DNA of 56,482 nucleotides, taken from a virus. This document shows, piece by piece, positions 52,503 through 56,482 of the stretch; positions within the stretch are counted from its first letter, which is position 1, and each line of letters opens with the position of its first letter. The stretch lies in IMG/VR virus record IMGVR_UViG_3300030106_008084, positions 1 to 56,482 of that record. One strand, 5' to 3'. Position numbers and translations under genes: made by a program. The notes beneath the pieces were generated by a model. That model worked only from the letters and a program-made list of their open reading frames with translations. It was not told where the DNA came from and ran no database searches.

Positions 52503-52987
52503 AGCTTGTTAGGATCAACATCGAAGAATTTTAAGAGCATTTCTTCTTCTGTCATTTCTTGCTCTACAATATCACTATCTTCTGTCTCTTCTGTATCGCT
52601 ATAGTATTTGTAAATGTCTTCTTCTTCCATACTATAATCGAAGTCAGTAGTCTTAGCAACAGTTGTATCAAATTTAGCTCTTATGTCACCAATAATAGCA
52701 TGCTTCAATGCTTTTACTTCGTCATTCTTTTCAGCACGTTTCAAAAAGTCTGTTATTTCGTCTTTGGTAAGCTTACCTTTTAGAGCTTCAAACGGATCTG
52801 GATACGTTCCCCAAATAAAAAGTACTAGATATTTCTGAGTAATCATAGCACAATCCCTTATTACATAGTAAGCAGATTTATTCTGAATCTCCACTCCAAT
52901 GTCTGGCTTCTTATGAGCTCTTTGCGCGGGACCTAATAATTTTGCTTGTTTCTCCGTACTGTTCTGTAGAATTTTTTCCTCTAACAC
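52499..52987 (-). CDS. Hypothetical late protein (162 aa)
   Basis: GTG at 52987 is chosen: it lies 5 nt after ACTAAATA, whereas a more upstream TTG (53020) would overlap the early promoter of the plus-strand gene. MLEEKILQNSTEKQAKLLGP, a middle helix-strand part (YYVIRDCAMITQKYLVLFIW) and a strongly acidic C-terminus (TEETEDSDIVEQEMTEEE). Family not recognised. Acidic tails of this type occur in transcription or head-assembly factors, but that is not evidence. Confidence 0.6.
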   Translation of the reverse strand: MLEEKILQNSTEKQAKLLGPAQRAHKKPDIGVEIQNKSAYYVIRDCAMITQKYLVLFIWGTYPDPFEALKGKLTKDEITDFLKRAEKNDEVKALKHAIIGDIRAKFDTTVAKTTDFDYSMEEEDIYKYYSDTEETEDSDIVEQEMTEEEMLLKFFDVDPNKL

Positions 52988-52992
52988 ATATA

Positions 52993-53000
52993 TATTTAGT
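52993..53000 (-). promoter_or_regulatory. Late-type promoter element
   Basis: ACTAAATA, 5 nt before the GTG at 52987; it decides that start. Confidence 0.55.
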
Positions 53001-53010
53001 GGAAACCTAA

Positions 53011-53027
53011 AGGAACTCAATTATAAT
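53011..53027 (+). promoter_or_regulatory. Early-type promoter AGGAACT-N4-TATAAT
   Basis: AGGAACTCAATTATAAT; TATAAT (53022-53027) ends 6 nt before the ATG at 53034. Confidence 0.7.
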
Positions 53028-53033
53028 AGTAGT

Positions 53034-53222
53034 ATGAAAAGGCGCAGACCGCCAGTAAAACCCTTCGAATATGGTAAATTTATCATCGAATATCGCGATG
53101 GTGAATCCGGCCTGCTACGTTTTCATAAGGAACGCATAGATAATTATAAAGATGCAGAAAAAGTTAGAGATAAGCTATTATCAGAAGGGGTCAATGAACC
53201 AGTTATTAAAAGAATAGGATGA
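53034..53222 (+). CDS. Small basic early protein (62 aa)
   Basis: MKRRRPPVKPFEYGKFIIEY, followed by YRDGESGLLRFHKERID and a helix. Basic, not recognised. First gene after an early-type promoter; ATGA overlap with the HExxH gene. Confidence 0.65.
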   Translation: MKRRRPPVKPFEYGKFIIEYRDGESGLLRFHKERIDNYKDAEKVRDKLLSEGVNEPVIKRIG

Positions 53223-53668
53223 TTAGATTTTTTCCATCTAAGAGAATTAAAAAAGAAACAGATATAGATTTTGAATTATTAGGTAAGATTTGCACTGATA
53301 TCTTTGAAAGAGGCTTTGGTAGGAAGATCAATATTGAATGTAAAGTTTGGAAGAGTAAGGTTAAAGAACAATCAACTATGGAACGAACTAAAGGTAGATG
53401 TCATTACGTAATGGATCTAGATACAGAAGGAAATAGACGATATGTATTCGGAAGCATACTTCATGAACTTCGACATGCCTTTCAAGAATATGTTTTTAAC
53501 TTCACTACAGTAGCTAGATTTGCATCTTACAACGCTTATTATAATTCTAAAGAGGAGAAAGATGCTAGAAAGCAAGAAAGGTTGACTACTGAGGTTATGA
53601 AGATTTATGATACTTTTAAGAAAGCTGAAGAAAAATTTGAAAGATTTAACTTAAAGGAACTAGGTTAA
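53219..53668 (+). CDS. HExxH zinc-metallopeptidase-like early protein (149 aa)
   Basis: SILHELRHAFQEYV holds H82-E83-xx-H86, the zinc-binding helix of metallopeptidases, in a short SprT-like context; a third ligand could come from the later Glu/Asp-rich helix. The preceding strand HYVMDLDTEGNRRYVFG fits an edge strand before the active-site helix. If active it would cut a host or phage protein early in infection. Small size (149 residues) resembles mini-gluzincin domains. Translation is coupled to the 62-residue gene. Confidence 0.65.
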   Translation: MIRFFPSKRIKKETDIDFELLGKICTDIFERGFGRKINIECKVWKSKVKEQSTMERTKGRCHYVMDLDTEGNRRYVFGSILHELRHAFQEYVFNFTTVARFASYNAYYNSKEEKDARKQERLTTEVMKIYDTFKKAEEKFERFNLKELG

Positions 53669-53705
53669 AATAAAAGGGTAGAACAAAACAAACCAAAATA
53701 AAAAA

Positions 53706-54545
53706 ATGGGATTCTTAACAGAAATCGAAACGCTAGAAGAAGTACCTCGCTTTGAGGTAAATAAAGTGCCGCTTAAAAATGACCGCGGCGAACATAACGG
53801 AGTATTCGCTCTTGAACGCTCTGATAACGGCGCACACCTTGGTAGTTGCGGTAGGAAGTATCGTCCAATTCAGATGGATGAGATGTTTGACATCTTGCAT
53901 ACGGCCAGCGATAAGGTAGGCGGTATTGAGCACAAAGGGTTTACCTTTGCTGGTAATGGCAAGCGAGTCGTTGTTCAGTCAAAGCTCGGTGAGCCGATTG
54001 ACGTTGAAGGTGATAAGGTAGATGGTTACTTCTACACTATCATTGACAATACAGGAATGAGCTCTAACAAGTGCGCTCCTTCTACAACGAGGATTGCTTG
54101 TGATAACGCTCTTCACTTGATTGAAAAGCGTCGTGGTGATAACCTCCGTCACTCAGCTACTTTCGATGCAAATGTTGAACGTATGGTTCATCGGATTGTC
54201 CACAACATTGAAGACTTTAAAGGATTCAATAAAACTATGGAGTTCTTGAAGAGTAATAAGTTTTCACGCAACCAGATGGTTAAGCTTACACAGAAACTTA
54301 TTCCGGTTGAGAAGGACGAGTCTACTCGTAGAGTTAATCAGCGCGAGGGTCTCGTAGAGCTCTACGAGAATGGTCGAGGTAATGTCGGAGAGTCTCGATG
54401 GGATGCTCTGAATGCTTTCACAGAGTTTGAAACTCATAATCGAAAGCAGTCTCCGGAGAAGCTCGTGAGGTCCTTGATGGGCAACACGCTTTCAACTAAA
54501 GCACTTAGGGTACTGAAGGAGCCTAAGATCCAGTGGGCCGGATAA
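53706..54545 (+). CDS. DUF932-family phage/plasmid protein (279 aa)
   Basis: GSCGRKYRPIQMDEMFDILH, FAGNGKRVVVQSKLG, the central TIIDNTGMSSNKCAPSTTRI with a C-x-N-A pattern after it, and RHSATFDANVERM match DUF932, widespread in phages and plasmids without a settled function. By eye it has more G+C and more CGC/GAG-type codons than its neighbours, as if highly expressed or acquired. No promoter or Shine-Dalgarno sequence is evident in the A-rich leader. Confidence 0.85.
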   Translation: MGFLTEIETLEEVPRFEVNKVPLKNDRGEHNGVFALERSDNGAHLGSCGRKYRPIQMDEMFDILHTASDKVGGIEHKGFTFAGNGKRVVVQSKLGEPIDVEGDKVDGYFYTIIDNTGMSSNKCAPSTTRIACDNALHLIEKRRGDNLRHSATFDANVERMVHRIVHNIEDFKGFNKTMEFLKSNKFSRNQMVKLTQKLIPVEKDESTRRVNQREGLVELYENGRGNVGESRWDALNAFTEFETHNRKQSPEKLVRSLMGNTLSTKALRVLKEPKIQWAG

Positions 54546-54760
54546 ATATTCACAGAACTTATATCCCGGAGTCCGAATTAGGGCCCGGGATATTAGTTCA
54601 CTCTTATTATGAACTTAAAAATTCTATCCCTTGCATAACAGAGATGCAAGTATATTATGTAGATAAAGAAGTTGTAGGTAGTAACATATCAGCTGATTTA
54701 GATATATTCTGTCACCTTTATCTAACTAAATTAATAACAGAGGAGCTAAGCCTAATATAA
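54533..54760 (+). CDS. Small hypothetical protein (75 aa)
   Basis: GTG start inside the last codons of the DUF932 gene (13-nt overlap). Sequence has RTYIPESELGPGILVHSYYE and a hydrophobic C-terminal half (IFCHLYLTKLITEELSLI). The stop overlaps the next ATG as TAATG, which supports a real, coupled gene. Not recognised. Confidence 0.5.
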   Translation: MGRINIHRTYIPESELGPGILVHSYYELKNSIPCITEMQVYYVDKEVVGSNISADLDIFCHLYLTKLITEELSLI

Positions 54761-54936
54761 TGGAAGGTAAAATTGGAAAATACATTTTTCGACACGATCC
54801 AATAGTCAATAAGATTAATATCTTTGAAAAGCCTGCTTCATCAGAACCTGAATGGTTCATTGAAGTATCTGAAGATCTCTCAGAAAAGGACTTTCACTAC
54901 GAGATTATGGATTGGTATGCTAAGTTCAATTCGTAG
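54760..54936 (+). CDS. Small hypothetical protein (58 aa)
   Basis: Short frame beginning MEGKIGKYIFRHDPIVNKIN and ending IMDWYAKFNS. It starts on the TAATG overlap with the gene before it and ends 31 nt before the next gene start; the downstream early promoter begins 9 nt after its stop. Mixed charged and aromatic composition; function unknown. Confidence 0.6.
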   Translation: MEGKIGKYIFRHDPIVNKINIFEKPASSEPEWFIEVSEDLSEKDFHYEIMDWYAKFNS

Positions 54937-54944
54937 AACTCAAA

Positions 54945-54961
54945 AGGAACTATACTATAAT
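54945..54961 (+). promoter_or_regulatory. Early-type promoter AGGAACT-N4-TATAAT
   Basis: AGGAACTATACTATAAT; the TATAAT ends 6 nt before the ATG at 54968. Confidence 0.7.
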
Positions 54962-54967
54962 AATAGT

Positions 54968-55156
54968 ATGACGATAGATCTTACTGAGAGTGATAAGGAG
55001 TATGCTAAGCAGCATGGTCTTACCTTTGGAGAAATGCGAGACTTCAAAGAAGATATGATTCGCGAAGAAGAAATGATGGTTACTTACTATCAAATGAAAG
55101 AGAAAGAACGTAGGGACTTTGAGAATAGCCCTCAAGCAATTTACGCAGCATGGTAA
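54968..55156 (+). CDS. Small charged early protein (62 aa)
   Basis: ATG at 54968 is placed by the early promoter: MTIDLTESDKEYAKQHGLTF, then a Met/Glu-rich helix (EDMIREEEMMVTYYQMKEKE). Probably all helical. The frame is open farther upstream, but that would overlap the 58-residue gene. The DksA-like gene overlaps its last 7 nt. Confidence 0.65.
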   Translation: MTIDLTESDKEYAKQHGLTFGEMRDFKEDMIREEEMMVTYYQMKEKERRDFENSPQAIYAAW

Positions 55157-55410
55157 ACGAAGATAATATTTGTGGTTGTGGAAGAGAAATTGAAGAAGCT
55201 AGAGTCGAATTCGGATTTAAGAACTGTTCGGTTTGCGCGCATTCGGGCGCTGATGTCCCTCGACCGAAAGGCAGGATGGTATATAGTCATAAGACTGGTG
55301 CCGAAATTGAAATACTTTCTGCGGAGAGTTGGGACGAGAATAAGAAGTACTTTACTCCGAATGGTGCTCGCTCGGCGCTGAAGAACTTTAGTCGTAATAT
55401 CTGTTCATAA
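55150..55410 (+). CDS. Small zinc-finger protein, DksA/TraR-like pattern (86 aa)
   Basis: ICGCGREIEEARVEFGFKNC then SVCA gives C8-x-C10 ... C26-xx-C29, a four-Cys zinc site with the IxxxR spacing seen in DksA/TraR-type fingers, although the first pair is CxC rather than CxxC. It lacks the long coiled coil of full DksA. It could bind RNA polymerase or DNA. Followed directly by a strong terminator. Confidence 0.65.
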   Translation: MVNEDNICGCGREIEEARVEFGFKNCSVCAHSGADVPRPKGRMVYSHKTGAEIEILSAESWDENKKYFTPNGARSALKNFSRNICS

Positions 55411-55411
55411 A

Positions 55412-55435
55412 AAAAGCCTCCTTACGGAGGCTTTT
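55412..55435 (+). terminator. Rho-independent terminator, probably bidirectional
   Basis: AAAAGCCTCC, loop TTAC, GGAGGCTTTT: a perfect 10-bp stem followed by CTTTTTT, and preceded by A residues, so it can also stop the minus-strand transcript arriving from 55992. Confidence 0.92.
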
Positions 55436-55455
55436 CTTTTTTATGTTAATGGTTA

Positions 55456-55992
55456 TTAAAGACTGTGAACTGATCTACAGTTTAGTTTAGGTCTAGCTCC
55501 GTGAGGACCTTTTCTCTTTTTAGGAAGCCCGTAAGCTTCGCGAATTGAGTTAAGCTCTTCTTCATCCTCATCAGGGTGATCACCATGCTTGCCGCCATAA
55601 TCTCTTTCTTCACTCTTACGACCAGTCTTTTTATCGAATCTACGAGGTCTATCACCTTTGTTACCGCCAAACGTTTTCTGCTTTTTGGTTTCTTTATGAT
55701 CTTCACCATCTTCTGGCTCTTCTTCATCGCCATGACTTTCCGCTACAATAATTTTAGCTTCATTAGCTGGGACAGAGATTAACTCATCTTTGTAATCTAC
55801 ATAATACTCTTCTACAACTCCATCAGCAGTTAAGCTATGATCAACTACGAGAAACTCTTCGTCCTCTTCACCCAGACCTGGGTGTGCAATAGTCTTAGCT
55901 CACCGATGTTGAATAGCATCAGATGCACTGTTAATAAAATTTTCATTCAATCCCTTAAGGATGTCATTAGCTGTTTTATCGAATTCGCTCAT
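55456..55992 (-). pseudogene. Late-type gene interrupted by one in-frame TGA
   Basis: From ATG at 55992 (MSEFDKTANDILKGLNENFI) the frame reads 30 codons, meets TGA at 55902-55900, then stays open for 147 codons without any Met to TAA at 55456. The continuation (AKTIAHPGLGEEDEEFLVVD, later NKGDRPRRFDKKTGRK, ending KLNCRSVHSL) looks fully coding: acidic and Lys/Gly-rich, similar in style to the acidic protein at 41351. AATAAATA lies 5 nt before the ATG and a terminator follows. TGG for TGA would restore a 178-residue protein. It is a nonsense mutation, a base error, or readthrough; TGA acts as a stop elsewhere here. Confidence 0.7.
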
Positions 55993-55997
55993 AGAAA

Positions 55998-56005
55998 TAT
56001 TTATT
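55998..56005 (-). promoter_or_regulatory. Late-type promoter element
   Basis: AATAAATA, 5 nt before the ATG at 55992. Confidence 0.65.
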
Positions 56006-56040
56006 TAATACAGCTCTATTTCCATAGATTTTTGTAAAAT

Positions 56041-56057
56041 AGGAACTATAATATAAT
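56041..56057 (+). promoter_or_regulatory. Early-type promoter AGGAACT-N4-TATAAT
   Basis: AGGAACTATAATATAAT, identical over 17 nt to 25051-25067; the TATAAT ends 6 nt before the ATG at 56064. Confidence 0.7.
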
Positions 56058-56063
56058 CATAAT

Positions 56064-56375
56064 ATGAAACAGGACAAATACTTTGAACTTAGAATTTTTA
56101 TTTGCTTTATTTTAACTATTTTTTATGTGCAGTATACTGTACTAGTTAATAAGAATAACGAACCATCAACAGTCGAAGTGCTTAAAGAAAAGGCTTTAGA
56201 TGGATTTGAGGTTCGTATTATTAACGACCACGCAAACGAACGACTAGAGTTAACAGAAACTCTCGATCAAGCGCTAGCCTACATTAAGGAATACTCTATG
56301 CATCATGATGACTTAGTAGCATTTAATTTGTCTACTGGTTCAATAGTTGCTAAAAGTAACCCAGCAATTGACTAG
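56064..56375 (+). CDS. Small membrane-anchored early protein (103 aa)
   Basis: MKQDKYFELRIFICFILTIF continues into a hydrophobic stretch (about residues 10-28), a likely single membrane anchor, with a soluble acidic domain after it (ALDGFEVRIINDHANERLEL, a strand-helix pattern). Not recognised. It could act at the host membrane early in infection. Its TAG overlaps the first base of the tRNA gene. Confidence 0.65.
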   Translation: MKQDKYFELRIFICFILTIFYVQYTVLVNKNNEPSTVEVLKEKALDGFEVRIINDHANERLELTETLDQALAYIKEYSMHHDDLVAFNLSTGSIVAKSNPAID

Positions 56376-56450
56376 CGCTTGTAGCTCAGTGGTAAGAGCA
56401 CTCGACTCATAATCGATAGGTCCTGGGTTCAAATCCCAGCGGGCGCACCA
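56375..56450 (+). tRNA. tRNA with anticodon CAT, probably tRNA-Ile2
   Basis: Complete cloverleaf of 76 nt: acceptor GCGCTTG/CGGGCGC (with two G-T pairs), D stem GCTC/GAGC, anticodon loop CTCATAA, T stem CTGGG/CCCAG, discriminator A and encoded CCA. The inner anticodon stem CGA/TCG resembles bacterial tRNA-Ile2, whose C34 becomes lysidine to read AUA; elongator Met is the alternative. ATA codons are abundant in these genes. The outermost anticodon-stem pair is a C-T mismatch. Confidence 0.93.
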
Positions 56451-56460
56451 AAAATTTAAA

Positions 56461-56482
56461 ATGGATACAGACGAAGCAATAC
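56461..56482 (+). CDS. Start of a gene cut by the window edge
   Basis: ATG GAT ACA GAC GAA GCA ATA reads MDTDEAI after the A/T-rich AAAATTTAAA spacer following the tRNA. Too short to identify. Confidence 0.4.

Noticed and set aside
52988-53020. Upstream TTG start for the 162-residue gene
   Set aside because: It would run through the early promoter of the divergent gene; the GTG at 52987 has a late box at the standard 5-nt spacing.
55482-55733. Basic 83-residue minus-strand frame
   Set aside because: It lies in another frame over the interrupted gene; the frame with promoter, acidic composition and terminator at 55456-55992 is more convincing.
55900-55902. UGA read as Trp under a different genetic code
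   Set aside because: TGA ends several genes at ATGA overlaps (13487, 17358, 51088), so it works as a stop in this genome.
1-56482. Integrase, transposase, insertion sequence or attachment site
   Set aside because: No recombinase motifs or long terminal repeats were seen; the gene set is that of a virulent T4-like phage.

Overview
The window is a piece of a large, AT-rich, T4-like myovirus genome. It carries a contractile-tail phage gene set: large terminase (gp17), tail sheath (gp18), tail tube (gp19) plus two tube-like paralogs, a tape-measure protein, gp48-, gp53-, gp6- and gp25-like baseplate proteins, tail-collar fibre proteins, a gp44 clamp-loader ATPase, a dUTPase, a LydA-like holin and a tRNA with anticodon CAT. 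The fibre style (RRGT/ELGY N-terminal modules, Cys-rich GGG..N solenoid repeats, a C-terminal LPTSDPSVAG cap) resembles marine T4-like phages. The host cannot be named from this sequence. TGA serves as an ordinary stop in ATGA gene overlaps, so the standard bacterial code applies.

Layout. 1-25013 (minus strand): a GT2 glycosyltransferase cut by the window edge, a 1909-residue modular adhesin-like protein, a set of fibre and baseplate-periphery proteins, and the wedge genes gp6 and gp25; transcription runs leftward from gp25. 25075-28062 (mostly plus): two small genes, dUTPase, clamp loader and a small conserved protein, with a gp16-like gene on the minus strand. 28059-41318 (minus): the tail and packaging block, read from terminase through tube-like protein, sheath, tube, second tube-like protein, two gp26-like proteins, tape measure, gp48, gp53, a hub-like protein and one unknown. 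41351-44318 (plus): an acidic repeat protein, a nucleotidyltransferase and a gp14-like neck protein. 44315-47499 (minus): GT9 glycosyltransferase, solenoid fibre, a small membrane protein and the holin. 47588-56482 (mixed): PD-(D/E)XK nuclease, Mn-type superoxide dismutase, GMP reductase with a nucleotide-sugar cassette (RmlD-like, cytidylyltransferase-like, RmlB), then small early-type genes, an HExxH protein, a DUF932 protein, a gene interrupted by an in-frame TGA, and the tRNA.

Two promoter grammars stand out. Late-type genes have an 8-mer of the form NATAAATA or NTTAAATA, like the T4 late -10 element, usually exactly 5-6 nt before the start codon, with no Shine-Dalgarno sequence between. 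Mapped on T4 geometry, transcription would begin at or within a base or two of the start codon, so these mRNAs should be leaderless. Four plus-strand genes instead share AGGAACT-N4-TATAAT-N6/7-ATG, an apparent early promoter that would also give leaderless messages. Several starts were reassigned using the late rule. Two hairpin terminators are visible. All five convergent gene pairs without a terminator overlap by exactly 4 nt at a YTAR tetramer that encodes both stops.

Most noteworthy: (1) two virion proteins carry related trypsin-like domains with visible His/Asp/Ser triads; (2) the 1909-residue protein joins one of these to Thr-rich stalks and repeated CxCC-type modules; (3) leaderless late promoters often built into the upstream stop codon; (4) a coding sequence at 55456-55992 hidden by one in-frame TGA; (5) Mn-type SOD and GMP reductase as metabolic cargo.
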